From: Clostridium_AW sp963515715
GTDB taxonomy: Bacteria; Bacillota; Clostridia; Clostridiales; Clostridiaceae
Reading direction: 5' to 3'
NCBI RefSeq assembly: GCF_963515715.1
Contig: NZ_CAUPZS010000010.1
Coordinates: 39,293 to 103,292, forward strand
Length of the DNA: 64,000 nt
Shown here: in pieces, positions 43,692 to 52,432 of the stretch
How the letters are laid out: each line of letters begins with the position of its first letter
Numbering within the stretch: position 1 is the first letter of the stretch
Position numbers and translations under genes: made by a program
The notes under the pieces: model-generated
Told to the model about the DNA's origin: nothing
Database searches by the model: none
Seen by the model: only the letters and a program-made list of their open reading frames with translations

Positions 43692-44813
43692 TTAGTTATT
43701 TACTGAATTTTGAGAATTATTATTTCTGGCTTTTTTCTTCTTGTTTTGTCTATTGTTTTTAAAATTAAATATTATTATAGCTATTAAAGGTATTATGAAA
43801 AAGTTTATTAAAGATATATAAGTATATATATTTAAATAGTTAAAAAACAATAGTAAATCATCTGCAATATAATTAGTGAATGCAAAAACCAATATAGTTA
43901 TTATATAAACGGTATATTTCCCGTCAATTTTTATCTCCTTCAGTGCTTTTAATATTAATGCTAATACAATTACATATTTAACATACCATCCTCCAATTGT
44001 TTGAAGCATAACAAACAATTCTCCGCTTTCTATGAATCTCCAATAACTTATTAGTTGAGTTTGAGTGAGTTTAGGATAGGATAAATTTTTTAATCTATCA
44101 ATTTGGAAGGTCATGAGAACTCCCAAAGTAGATATAACTTCCATCTGAATTACAAAAAGTAGTGCTAAAGTGCCATGCCTTAATAATTTATCCTTTTTAA
44201 CTACATCATTTAAATAAGGATATACTAAAGTTATATGTGCATATAAACCTAGTATTTGTAATATGCATAATAAAAAATTCCACGTGAAAACATTTTGAAA
44301 CATAGGTAATATAAAAGTTATATGTTTATATGTACTAGTAAGAATAGCTAAGTTTATTCCAGCTAATATCATTAATATTATGCCTATTATAGTAGTTGCT
44401 AGAACACTTCGAGGACCTTTTTTTACTATATATATAGCTGGAAATAGTAAAAATATGAGAAGATACCATATAGGAGTTTCCAGCAATAGATTAGTATGCA
44501 TTGCACTAGATTCTACTCCTGCACATTCTATCAAAGTCAATAAAAGAGATATTATATAAAATACATGGAAAATGTTTCCTAATATTTTCCCGAAAGAAGA
44601 ACAGTATATATGGTATAAGTCGTAGCAGTTTGACTTTTTAAATACTTTAATTGAAAAAATAAAATATAATAATATTATTATAGATGCAATAATTGTAGCA
44701 ATCCAAGAATCTTTACCACCATTTTTAATGTAAACAGTGGGATAAGTTTTTTGAGATACTATTATTAACCCTAAAATTATGAAGCCTAGTTGCTTTGAAT
44801 TTATTTTATACAT
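43692..44813 (-). CDS. gerKB: Spore germination permease, GerKB/GerAB type
   Basis: 373 residues, ATG at 44813 with AAAGGTGAG. About ten membrane segments with the APC-type spore permease start 'SKQLGFIILGLIIVSQKTYP' and the internal 'YVKYVIVLALILKALKEIK'. C-terminal tail is very basic and Asn-rich ('NRQNKKKKARNNNSQNSVNN'). B subunits are the germinant-sensing membrane part of GerA-type receptors. It is divergent from gerKA, the same split arrangement that is known in C. perfringens gerK, so promoters share the 93-base gap. Ligand not predictable. Confidence 0.9.
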   Translation of the reverse strand: MYKINSKQLGFIILGLIIVSQKTYPTVYIKNGGKDSWIATIIASIIILLYFIFSIKVFKKSNCYDLYHIYCSSFGKILGNIFHVFYIISLLLTLIECAGVESSAMHTNLLLETPIWYLLIFLLFPAIYIVKKGPRSVLATTIIGIILMILAGINLAILTSTYKHITFILPMFQNVFTWNFLLCILQILGLYAHITLVYPYLNDVVKKDKLLRHGTLALLFVIQMEVISTLGVLMTFQIDRLKNLSYPKLTQTQLISYWRFIESGELFVMLQTIGGWYVKYVIVLALILKALKEIKIDGKYTVYIITILVFAFTNYIADDLLLFFNYLNIYTYISLINFFIIPLIAIIIFNFKNNRQNKKKKARNNNSQNSVNN

Positions 44814-44906
44814 TTACTCACCTTTAAAAAAGTTTTTATTTATATTATTTACCAATTGCTGAATAATATTCTTAGCAAATACAAATAATAATCAAGGGTG
44901 AAATTT

Positions 44907-46319
44907 ATGAGTAAATATTTTGAATTAGTAAAAGAGAAGTTAAAGGATAATTTTGATCTAAAATATAGAGAACTTGAAACAGCTATAGGATTAATATATG
45001 TAGTGTATATTGATGATTTATGTAATTCTAGTTTTATAAGTGAGTATATTATTGGTCCAATAATTCAAGAAAAGGATAATATAAAAGATATAGATAATTT
45101 AAAAAAAGGGATACTAAGTGCCAGTTATGTAGATGATATTACTAATTTTAATGAAGCAATGCTCCATATATTATCTGGAGATGTATTGCTAATATTTGAA
45201 TATAATGAAAAAGTATTATACTGTGAAGCGAAAGGGTTTAGTAAAAGGGATATATCAACAGCTGACACAGAAAACGCTATAAAGGGACCAAGGGAGGCAT
45301 TTAGTGAAACTGCTGTAGATAATGTAGCTTTAATAAGGAAAAGAATAAAAAATGCTGATTTAAAATTTGAAAGCTTTTATATTGGTAAAAAGTCAAATAC
45401 AACGGTATTTATGACTTATATAAAAGAAGTAGCTGAAGAGGATTTAATTGATAGAATAAGAGATAAACTTAAGAATATGGATCCGGATTTTATTTTAGAT
45501 TCTAATTATATATCAGAACAATTATCAAGTACCAAAACTTTTTTTGATACTACTGGATTCAGTGAAAAGGCGGATATAATATGTTCAAAGCTATATGAAG
45601 GTAGAGTAGGAGTCATTGTAGATGGTTCACCATTTGTAATGACTGTACCATATTTTTTTATAGAAGGTTTTCATGCTCCAGATGATTACTATATTAATAA
45701 ATATTATTCTAATGCAGCAAGGATATTGAGGGAAATTGCTTTCTTAATATCTGTATTTTTGCCAGGATTATATTTAGCTATTACAACTTACCATTTTTCT
45801 CTCATTCCTTCTGTTTTTGTTTTTAGGCTTGCAGTATCAAGGGCAGGAGTTCCCTTTCCTTCAGTGGTAGAATTGATTTTGATGATGTTTTTCTTTGCAA
45901 TATTAAGAGAGGCCGGAATAAGATTACCTCAACCAATAGGTCAAGCGGCAAGCATAGTAGGAGCACTTATTCTTGGTGATGCGGCAATAGGTGCTGGTTT
46001 AGCATCACAAATAGGATTAATAATTGTAGCAGTATCTTCTATAGCCGCTTTTTTAGTACCTAAGCTATATAGTCCTAGTATAGCATGGAGTATAATTATA
46101 ATTTTATTTTCTTCGCTTTTAGGATTACCTGGATTTTATATAATAATGCTTACTTTTGTAGCTCATATATCTAGTTTAGATTCAGTAGGATACCCTTATT
46201 TATATCCATTGGGCACAGCTAAAGAAATTAAATTAAGAGATATTTTATTTAGAAGAGATTTAGAAGATATATCTAAAAATATAGGCAGGGATGATTTAAA
46301 TGAAGAAGATATTAATTAG
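44907..46319 (+). CDS. gerKA: Spore germination protein, GerKA/GerAA type
   Basis: 470 residues. ATG 44907 chosen, spaced from AAGGGTGA; in-frame GTG at 44898 lies inside that site. N-terminal soluble domain (~1-245) with the GerA family blocks 'SGDVLLIFEYNEKVLY', 'KGPREAFSE', 'NVALIRKRIKNADLK' and 'PFVMTVPYFFIEGFHAPDDYY', then 5-6 membrane segments (~290-440; 'PTVFVFRLAVSRAGVPFPSVVEL'-like region). A subunits form the pore-like ring of the germinant receptor. Shorter than B. subtilis GerAA (~480) by a little. Its end overlaps gerKC by 20 bases. Confidence 0.9.
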   Translation: MSKYFELVKEKLKDNFDLKYRELETAIGLIYVVYIDDLCNSSFISEYIIGPIIQEKDNIKDIDNLKKGILSASYVDDITNFNEAMLHILSGDVLLIFEYNEKVLYCEAKGFSKRDISTADTENAIKGPREAFSETAVDNVALIRKRIKNADLKFESFYIGKKSNTTVFMTYIKEVAEEDLIDRIRDKLKNMDPDFILDSNYISEQLSSTKTFFDTTGFSEKADIICSKLYEGRVGVIVDGSPFVMTVPYFFIEGFHAPDDYYINKYYSNAARILREIAFLISVFLPGLYLAITTYHFSLIPSVFVFRLAVSRAGVPFPSVVELILMMFFFAILREAGIRLPQPIGQAASIVGALILGDAAIGAGLASQIGLIIVAVSSIAAFLVPKLYSPSIAWSIIIILFSSLLGLPGFYIIMLTFVAHISSLDSVGYPYLYPLGTAKEIKLRDILFRRDLEDISKNIGRDDLNEEDIN

Positions 46320-47409
46320 TTCAATATTAGCTATGTGTTTCTTACTAAATGGTTGTTTTAATTATAAAGATATAAACAGGGTATTATTTGCTACTAGCAT
46401 ATTAATTGATATTGATGAAGACAACAATCCTATAGTATACGTAGAAACTTTTAAACCTTATAGAAGTGCTATAAGTGGATCAGAAAAAGGGCAGAGAATC
46501 ATATATAAAGGAAAAGGAAAAACCATTTTCGAAGCTTTAAGAACTATAGGGCTATCTACTAGCTATAAAATAAATGCTACACAAAATAAGGCTTTAATAT
46601 TTACAGAAAAAGCAGCCAGGTATGGTATGCATGATTTTATAGATCTTATGGGTAGAGACCAAGAATTTATAATAAGGCAATATATAGTGATATATCAAGG
46701 TGATGTGGATAGATTATTAAAGGCTAATATAAAATCAGAGGAATATATAGGATTATTTATAACGGATTTGATAGAAAATATAGGAACATCTTCAAGATCT
46801 ATAAAACTTAGTACAAATGATTATTTAAATAAAAGATTAAGTCCTGGTGGTACGGTTGTAGCAACTCTATTAAAGATGAGTGACGATCAGTTAGAGGAAC
46901 TGTTGATTATCGATGGTGGATCTATAATAAAAAATGATAAATTAATAGTAAATATACCAATACAGGATAGCCAAGGATATAATTTTCTTGTAGACCAGGT
47001 TAAAACAGGAACTTTGGAAATTCCCTATTTAAGCGAAGAAAACAAATATGCAACTTTAGAAATAAGAAATAGTCGTACTAAAACTAATATGGAGTATGAT
47101 GGTAAAAATTTAAAACTGATTAAAACAATAAATGTAAGAACTACTTTAGCTGAAACTCAAGCGGCCCTTGACTTTACTCCTGAAAATTTAGAAAAGATCG
47201 CCAAGGGAGCTGAAGATAATATTATAAGAGCAACTAGGGATGTCTTTGAGAAATATAAAAACAATAATTTAGATATATTCAACGTGGAAAGAGATTTTCA
47301 AATTAGGTATCCTCATGCAGATTGGAAAGATATATTGCAAGACACTACATTAGAAGTAAAAGCAAAAGTTGTAATAGAAGGTTCGTCTAATAGGAAGGGA
47401 TTTCATTAA
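46300..47409 (+). CDS. gerKC: Spore germination lipoprotein, GerKC/GerAC type
   Basis: 369 residues from ATG 46300, inside the end of gerKA (20-base overlap, coupled translation). Lipoprotein signal peptide ends L-N-G-C (~19); the mature part starts C-F-N-Y-K-D-I-N-R, the usual W/Y-[KR]-D-I/L start of Ger(x)C proteins. It contains 'GRDQEFIIRQYIVIYQG', the middle domain, and a C-terminal Ger(x)C domain with 'NVERDFQIRYPHADWKDI'. GerAC attaches to the inner spore membrane and is needed for receptor function. Together with gerKA and the divergent gerKB it makes a full receptor set. Confidence 0.9.
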   Translation: MKKILISSILAMCFLLNGCFNYKDINRVLFATSILIDIDEDNNPIVYVETFKPYRSAISGSEKGQRIIYKGKGKTIFEALRTIGLSTSYKINATQNKALIFTEKAARYGMHDFIDLMGRDQEFIIRQYIVIYQGDVDRLLKANIKSEEYIGLFITDLIENIGTSSRSIKLSTNDYLNKRLSPGGTVVATLLKMSDDQLEELLIIDGGSIIKNDKLIVNIPIQDSQGYNFLVDQVKTGTLEIPYLSEENKYATLEIRNSRTKTNMEYDGKNLKLIKTINVRTTLAETQAALDFTPENLEKIAKGAEDNIIRATRDVFEKYKNNNLDIFNVERDFQIRYPHADWKDILQDTTLEVKAKVVIEGSSNRKGFH

Positions 47410-47465
47410 TATATGATATAATATAATTACGGTAACTAGTAATTATTGTATGAGGGTAAATTAAT

Positions 47466-48611
47466 ATGGATAGTAAAAAGCTTTTGAATTTAATTAAAAG
47501 AGGAGAAGGAATTAAATTAGACTTTAAAGAAATGCTGGACTTAGATATGGAAAGTGGTAGAAAGGAATTAGCAAAAGATATATGCGCAATAGCTAATTCA
47601 AGGGGAGGCAGAGGATATTTAATTATAGGGATTGAGGATAAAACAAAAAAAATCATAGGTATAGATGAAAATAATTATGGTGAAGAGAAAATACAACAAA
47701 TAGTAAGTTCTAGATGTGAACCTCCTATACCTATTTCATTAGAATTTGTAAGCTTACATGATAAAAAGATAGCTGTAATAAATATATATGATGGATCACA
47801 AAAGCCATATCAATTAAGAGAGAATGGAGCTTTTTATATTAGAAGGGGCTCAACGACGGATACCATGAGAAAAGAAGAAATTATATCTGCTTTAAATGAA
47901 AATTTAAGTTTAAATGTAGAGTTATGCCCTATAGTAAAGAGTGAAATAAGTTTTATAGATAGAAATTTAGTTAAGAAATATTTTGATTTAAAGGGTATAG
48001 AAGTAGATGATAGCAATATAATTAACCTTATGGAAAATGCCTCAATAATTACTTTTGATAAGGATTCCAATAAATATGTAGCAACATTAGGAGGAATTTT
48101 AGTTTTTTCAAAATACAATAGTATATTTCTTCCTCATAATATGATCAAGATAATAAATAATGTAAATAAGGATTTTGAAAATAATATAATAATAACTGGT
48201 GATTTGTTATCTATGTTAGATAAAGGTGAGGAGCGGTTAAAAGAAATTTTACCTAAGGATTATCCTATAAATGGTATTTATGAAGGCTTAAGAAATTCAA
48301 TACTTTATAGGGATTATACTCTATGCTGTAATGAAATAGAAGTTGTCATAAATCCCAATAGCATTGTATTAATGAGTCCAGGTGTAATCATAAATGGTAA
48401 AGATATAGGAACTAGTAAATATTTAAAAAGAAATATGTGGATATATGAAAAGCTTATAACTATAGATAACAAAAATAGATTTTTTAATACAGGCAAAGGG
48501 TTTTTAAGAATGAAAAGATATTTCAAAGGAAAAGGTAAAGTAGTGTTTGTAAACTCAATAAAAGAAAATTGTTTTAAAATAATTTACCCAGGGGTTAAGG
48601 GTATTAAGTAA
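47466..48611 (+). CDS. Schlafen/AlbA_2-type ATP-binding protein
   Basis: 381 residues from ATG 47466 (GAGGGT 8 bases ahead). The N-terminal domain (~1-135) shows the AlbA_2/divergent-AAA4 pattern: 'GEGIKLDFKEMLDL', 'DICAIANSRGGRGYLIIGIED' and 'GAFYIRRGSTTDTMRKEEI'. The central part is winged-helix-like and the C-terminal ~150 residues resemble the GHKL-like tail of the family. Proteins with this domain act as transcription regulators, RNA-cleaving defence factors, or unknown. It is not next to a known defence gene, and no promoter is obvious except an AT-rich TATAAT near 47416. Confidence 0.75.
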   Translation: MDSKKLLNLIKRGEGIKLDFKEMLDLDMESGRKELAKDICAIANSRGGRGYLIIGIEDKTKKIIGIDENNYGEEKIQQIVSSRCEPPIPISLEFVSLHDKKIAVINIYDGSQKPYQLRENGAFYIRRGSTTDTMRKEEIISALNENLSLNVELCPIVKSEISFIDRNLVKKYFDLKGIEVDDSNIINLMENASIITFDKDSNKYVATLGGILVFSKYNSIFLPHNMIKIINNVNKDFENNIIITGDLLSMLDKGEERLKEILPKDYPINGIYEGLRNSILYRDYTLCCNEIEVVINPNSIVLMSPGVIINGKDIGTSKYLKRNMWIYEKLITIDNKNRFFNTGKGFLRMKRYFKGKGKVVFVNSIKENCFKIIYPGVKGIK

Positions 48612-48644
48612 ATGTAGAAATATGTAATAATAAAGTGGATTTTT

Positions 48645-48666
48645 GGGCAAAAATGCCCATTTTTTT
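48645..48666 (+). terminator. Terminator of the Schlafen-type gene
   Basis: GGGCA and TGCCC pair round AAAA, followed by AT8. Confidence 0.75.
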
Positions 48667-48739
48667 TATTGAAAAAAGATTCAGAATATTATATAATTTA
48701 TATAATAAAACCTAAAAAAATATAGTTAGGGGTGGTAAT

Positions 48740-49159
48740 ATGATTCAAGTACTTTGCGCCCAAAGAGGAGCAGGAAAAACAAAGACATTAATAGAAATGG
48801 CAAACAATAGGGTAGAAGACAATAAAGGACATATAGTATTTATTGACGATGATAAAAGAATCATGTTTGAACTTCAGAGAGATATTAGATTTATCTCAAC
48901 TTGCGACTATAACTTAAGAAATCACCATAGTTTTTATGGCTTTTTGTGCGGCATACTTTCAAGCAATTATGATATTGATACCATTTTTGTGGATGGCTTA
49001 TTTAATATTATAAATCTTGATATAGAGGATGCTGCTTATTTATTTTATGAATTAGAAATGTTAGAAAAACAATATGACGTTGATTTTCTGATCAGCGTAA
49101 ATGAAGAAGAGATGCTCGATTGTATGAGGAAGTATGTTGTTGACTTAGTTTGTGCTTGA
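48740..49159 (+). CDS. Small P-loop ATP-binding protein of unknown function
   Basis: 139 residues from ATG 48740 after AGGGGTGG. Walker A is 'AQRGAGKTKT' at the very N-terminus (~7-16) and a Walker B-like strand 'DTIFVDGLF' lies at ~79. Too short to be a full AAA or ABC unit; the fold is probably one P-loop domain with 'DDDKRIMFELQ' and Cys/His-rich middle. I recall similar short P-loop proteins in clostridia but no known function. Single gene with its own terminator. Confidence 0.6.
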   Translation: MIQVLCAQRGAGKTKTLIEMANNRVEDNKGHIVFIDDDKRIMFELQRDIRFISTCDYNLRNHHSFYGFLCGILSSNYDIDTIFVDGLFNIINLDIEDAAYLFYELEMLEKQYDVDFLISVNEEEMLDCMRKYVVDLVCA

Positions 49160-49222
49160 TGTAAACATTTTATTTAGTGAGAAAATAATGTAGATTAATA
49201 TAGAGAATTTTATATATTTTAC

Positions 49223-49254
49223 AAAAAGCTGGGGGTAAATATCCAGCTTTTTTG
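49223..49254 (+). terminator. Terminator after the small P-loop gene
   Basis: AAAAAGCTGG pairs with CCAGCTTTTT round a loop of ~10 bases, continuing into T6. Confidence 0.85.
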
Positions 49255-49264
49255 CGTATAAAAG

Positions 49265-49293
49265 TTGATAAAAATAATGTTTATATATATACT
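49265..49293 (+). promoter_or_regulatory. Promoter of tyrS
   Basis: TTGATA at 49265-49270, 17-base spacer, TATACT at 49288-49293. No T-box is present between it and tyrS. Confidence 0.7.
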
Positions 49294-49340
49294 ATAAAGA
49301 AGAAATAAATACATAAAATATACCAAGGGAGGCAGTATAA

Positions 49341-50561
49341 ATGAGTAATGTATATGACGTATTATTAGAGCGTGGGTACATAAAACAAACTACCCATGAA
49401 GATGAAATAAAAGAATTGTTATCTAAAGAGAAGATAGCTTTTTATATAGGTTTTGATCCTACAGCTGAAAGTCTTCATATAGGACACTTTTTACCACTTA
49501 TGATGATGGCCCACATGCAAAAGGCTGGGCATAAGCCTATAGCTTTAGTAGGGGGAGGAACTGTTGTAGTAGGAGATCCTTCAGGAAAGACTGATATGAG
49601 AAAAATGCTTTCAAGGGAAACTATAGATCGTAATGTAGCTTGCATAAAAAGCCAATTGGAAAGATTTATAGACTTTGATAATGACAAAGCTATAATGGCT
49701 AATAATGCAGATTGGTTATTAAAGTTAAACTACGTAGAATTTATAAGAGAAATAGGAGTTCATTTCTCAGTAAATAGAATGTTAACTGCAGAGTGTTTTA
49801 AACAGAGATTAGAAAAGGGTCTCTCTTTCTTAGAATTTAACTATATGCTAATGCAGGGATATGACTTTTTAGAACTGTTTAGAAGATATGGCTGTGTTAT
49901 GCAATTAGGTGGAGATGACCAATGGAGTAACATGCTGGCGGGAGCAGATTTAATCAGAAGAAAAGAAGGAAAACCTGCTTTTGCAATGACTTGTACTTTG
50001 CTAACCAATAGTGAAGGAAATAAAATGGGTAAGACTGTTAATGGTGCATTATGGTTAGATAAAGAAAAGACTACTCCATATGAATTCTACCAATATTGGA
50101 GAAATGTTGATGATGCAGATGTAAAAAAGTGTCTGGCTCTATTAACATTCTTACCAATGGATGAAGTAAGAAGATTGGGTGCACTAGAAGGCTCAGAAAT
50201 AAATGAAGCTAAAAAAGTGTTGGCATACGAAGTTACAAAGTTAATTCATGGAGAAGAAGAAGCACAGAAAGCAAAGGAAGCTTCAGATGCTTTATTTGGT
50301 GCTGGAAAGGATATGAGTAATGTTCCAACCTCATGTATTACAAGAGATAAATTAAACTCCTCATTACTTGATATTCTTGTTGAAACAAAAATAATTCCAT
50401 CAAAAGGTGAAGGAAGAAGATTAATACAACAAGGTGGATTAAATGTAAATGATAATAAAGTTACAGATGTAAACTTAATTATTACAGAGAAGGATTTTGT
50501 AGATGGCACTATTATAATTAGAAGAGGAAAGAAAAACTATAATAGAATAGTGCTTGAATAA
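49341..50561 (+). CDS. tyrS: Tyrosyl-tRNA synthetase
   Basis: 406 residues from ATG 49341 after GGGAGGC. HIGH motif 'SLHIGHFLPL' (~44-53); the second signature reads 'GNKMGKT' (~226) as in bacterial TyrRS; a C-terminal S4 RNA-binding domain lies at ~345-406 ('SKGEGRRLIQQGGLNVND'). It charges tRNA-Tyr. The 86-base leader has no T-box, unlike trpS in the same window, so regulation differs between the two synthetases. Confidence 0.95.
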   Translation: MSNVYDVLLERGYIKQTTHEDEIKELLSKEKIAFYIGFDPTAESLHIGHFLPLMMMAHMQKAGHKPIALVGGGTVVVGDPSGKTDMRKMLSRETIDRNVACIKSQLERFIDFDNDKAIMANNADWLLKLNYVEFIREIGVHFSVNRMLTAECFKQRLEKGLSFLEFNYMLMQGYDFLELFRRYGCVMQLGGDDQWSNMLAGADLIRRKEGKPAFAMTCTLLTNSEGNKMGKTVNGALWLDKEKTTPYEFYQYWRNVDDADVKKCLALLTFLPMDEVRRLGALEGSEINEAKKVLAYEVTKLIHGEEEAQKAKEASDALFGAGKDMSNVPTSCITRDKLNSSLLDILVETKIIPSKGEGRRLIQQGGLNVNDNKVTDVNLIITEKDFVDGTIIIRRGKKNYNRIVLE

Positions 50562-50569
50562 ATATAATA

Positions 50570-50647
50570 GATGAGTATATTGAAATAGAACAATTAGCAA
50601 AAGCTACTAAAGGACATGAGGCTATAACTAAAGCTTTACTAAAGTAA
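50570..50647 (+). pseudogene. Possible coding remnant after tyrS
   Basis: From 50570 an open frame gives 'DEYIEIEQLAKATKGHEAIT' and continues to TAA at 50645-50647, with no start codon and a stop 14 bases upstream. The residue mix looks protein-like. It may be the tail of a decayed gene. It is too short for a firm claim. Confidence 0.25.
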
Positions 50648-50690
50648 TATTTGCAATATAAATTGATTAGATGTAAATAAGGATAAAACC

Positions 50691-50735
50691 AATAAGGTAC
50701 TAAGGCTTAAAACCTCAGTACCTTATTTTATATAT
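50691..50735. terminator. Bidirectional terminator between tyrS and rimI
   Basis: Fifteen-base arms AATAAGGTACTAAGG and CCTCAGTACCTTATT pair with one mismatch round a 7-base loop; T-rich both ways. Confidence 0.85.
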
Positions 50736-50749
50736 TGCACTTTCGCATT

Positions 50750-51193
50750 TTATATATCATATTTCCACATGATTATAGCATCTTCTCCATCGTCACTATA
50801 GTAATTTTTTCTTATGCCCTCATTTACAAAATCAAATTTTTCATAAAGCTTTTGAGCAATTATATTAGATTTTCTAACTTCTAAGGTCATGCTATGTACT
50901 GCATATCTTTTACATTGCTCTATTAATTCTTCTAATAATGCAGAAGCTATACCAATACTCCTATAATCAGGATGAATAGCAATATTAGTTATGTGACCCT
51001 CATCTAGAATAATCCATATTCCAGCGTAACCTATAACCTTACCATCTTTTAATACTACTAAGTATAGAGAGTTTTCATTGACGATTTCATTTTCTACAGA
51101 CATTCTGCTCCAGGGTACCGAAAAGGATAAATCATTAATTTCACATATATCATCTATGTGTCCCATATTAGCAATGGAAAATTTAAAGTCCAT
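50750..51193 (-). CDS. rimI: Ribosomal protein alanine N-acetyltransferase
   Basis: 147 residues, ATG at 51193. GNAT fold: 'ICEINDLSFSVPWSRMSVENEI' at the N-terminus (RimI-type), 'GYAGIWIILDEGHITNIAIHPDYRSIGIASALLEELI' with the acetyl-CoA loop R-x-x-G-I-A, and 'SMTLEVRKSNIIAQKLYEKFDF' at the end. RimI acetylates the N-terminus of ribosomal protein S18. It is the last gene of the tsaE-tsaB-rimI operon, overlapping tsaB by 11 bases. Confidence 0.92.
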   Translation of the reverse strand: MDFKFSIANMGHIDDICEINDLSFSVPWSRMSVENEIVNENSLYLVVLKDGKVIGYAGIWIILDEGHITNIAIHPDYRSIGIASALLEELIEQCKRYAVHSMTLEVRKSNIIAQKLYEKFDFVNEGIRKNYYSDDGEDAIIMWKYDI

Positions 51194-51884
51194 TTTTACG
51201 GTCGTACTCCCTTTCTGCTTGAGATTTTCTCAAATATATAGGAGCAAAGGTATGTATATCTTCGCTTATATCGGATTTAATGAGATTAAATCCTATGGCT
51301 CCTAGAGAAGAAGCTTTTACTACATTCAATGAAGAAGGGGCAAAATATATATTTTCAAGAGAAGTACTTAACTTATCTTGAAATTTTTTAGTACAATCAC
51401 CGATGAAGGTAATCTTTTCATCATAAGTATTTAAAATAGAAATTAGTTCCTCTATAGATATTGCAGAATAATCTATAAGCTGCTCTAGCATACCATCGTT
51501 AAATCTGTATAAGCATGTATAAACATTATCTCTTAAGGCATCTAAAATAGGGCATATAATACCATCGGTATAAGCTAAGTTAAAGGCAAGCCCATCTAAA
51601 GAGGAAACTGAAACAAAAGGTTTTCCCGTACCCTCGCTTAATCCTTTTATGGTGGCTGCACCTATCCTAAGTCCTGTAAAAGAACCAGGGCCTTTGGATA
51701 CTACAAAACCATCTATATCTTGAATAGTAAGATTCAAATTTTTTAAAAGATAATCTATCATAGGCATTAAAATAATAGAATGTTGTTTTTTATAATTAAA
51801 GACTACTTCACCTAATAGTTTATTTTCATCTAATATGGCACATGTAGCGCATTCGGTTGCAGAATCTAAACTTAATATTTTCAT
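51183..51884 (-). CDS. tsaB: tRNA threonylcarbamoyladenosine biosynthesis protein TsaB
   Basis: 233 residues, ATG at 51884 (GGAGATAAAAC ahead). Actin-like ATPase-fold start 'ILSLDSATECATCAI', 'YKKQHSIILMPMIDYLL' and the family block 'GFVVSKGPGSFTGLRIGAATIKGLSEGTGKPFVSVSSL'. TsaB is the inactive relative that dimerises with TsaD to make t6A at position 37 of ANN-reading tRNAs. Overlaps rimI and tsaE. Confidence 0.95.
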   Translation of the reverse strand: MKILSLDSATECATCAILDENKLLGEVVFNYKKQHSIILMPMIDYLLKNLNLTIQDIDGFVVSKGPGSFTGLRIGAATIKGLSEGTGKPFVSVSSLDGLAFNLAYTDGIICPILDALRDNVYTCLYRFNDGMLEQLIDYSAISIEELISILNTYDEKITFIGDCTKKFQDKLSTSLENIYFAPSSLNVVKASSLGAIGFNLIKSDISEDIHTFAPIYLRKSQAEREYDRKNGL

Positions 51885-52339
51885 AGTTTTATCTCCTTTA
51901 TGTATTTGTATCTATCTCCATAGTAATCTATTGTTATTTTGCGGTGTTCATCTTGGTGGGGAATTTTTTCAATAAGTATAGATATATGTTCCTTTGGTAT
52001 AAGCTCATCTATATAATTTGCCCATTCGATGATACTTACTCCATCGGAAAAGATATACTCATCAAATCCAATGGCAGCAATTTCATCGGGATCATTTACC
52101 CTATATACATCGAAATGAAATAATTTTACTCTTCCAGAAGTATATTCATTTACTATATTAAAGGTAGGGCTCGTTATATAATCCCCTATATTTAAACCTT
52201 TAGCAATACCTTTTGTCATATGGGTCTTACCCGTTCCTAAATCGCCAATAAGACATATAATGTCACCAGGGCTACAAAGTTTTCCTATTTGTTCACCTAT
52301 ATGCGATGTCTTATCAACATTATCAACAAAAAATTCCAT
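51881..52339 (-). CDS. tsaE: tRNA threonylcarbamoyladenosine biosynthesis ATPase TsaE
   Basis: 152 residues, ATG at 52339 after GTAGGTTAAAT. P-loop 'LIGDLGTGKTHMTKG' (~35-49), then 'TSPTFNIVNEY' and 'LFHFDVYRVNDPDEIAAIGFDEYIF' and 'IIEWANYID', all TsaE signatures. TsaE powers the TsaBD complex in t6A synthesis. First gene of the tsaE-tsaB-rimI operon with a 4-base overlap; TsaD is not in the window. Confidence 0.95.
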   Translation of the reverse strand: MEFFVDNVDKTSHIGEQIGKLCSPGDIICLIGDLGTGKTHMTKGIAKGLNIGDYITSPTFNIVNEYTSGRVKLFHFDVYRVNDPDEIAAIGFDEYIFSDGVSIIEWANYIDELIPKEHISILIEKIPHQDEHRKITIDYYGDRYKYIKEIKL

Positions 52340-52389
52340 ATATTTAACCTACTTTCTAGTATAGTTTCATACACATATTTTAACCAATA

Positions 52390-52428
52390 AAGACAAAAAA
52401 GAAAAGGTAGCGTTAAAGTTACCTTCCT
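52390..52428 (-). terminator. Terminator of the HD-GYP gene
   Basis: AAGGTA (52404-52409) and TACCTT (52420-52425) extend through a G-U pair; on the minus strand a TTTTCTTTTTT run follows. Confidence 0.75.
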
Positions 52429-52432
52429 TTAT

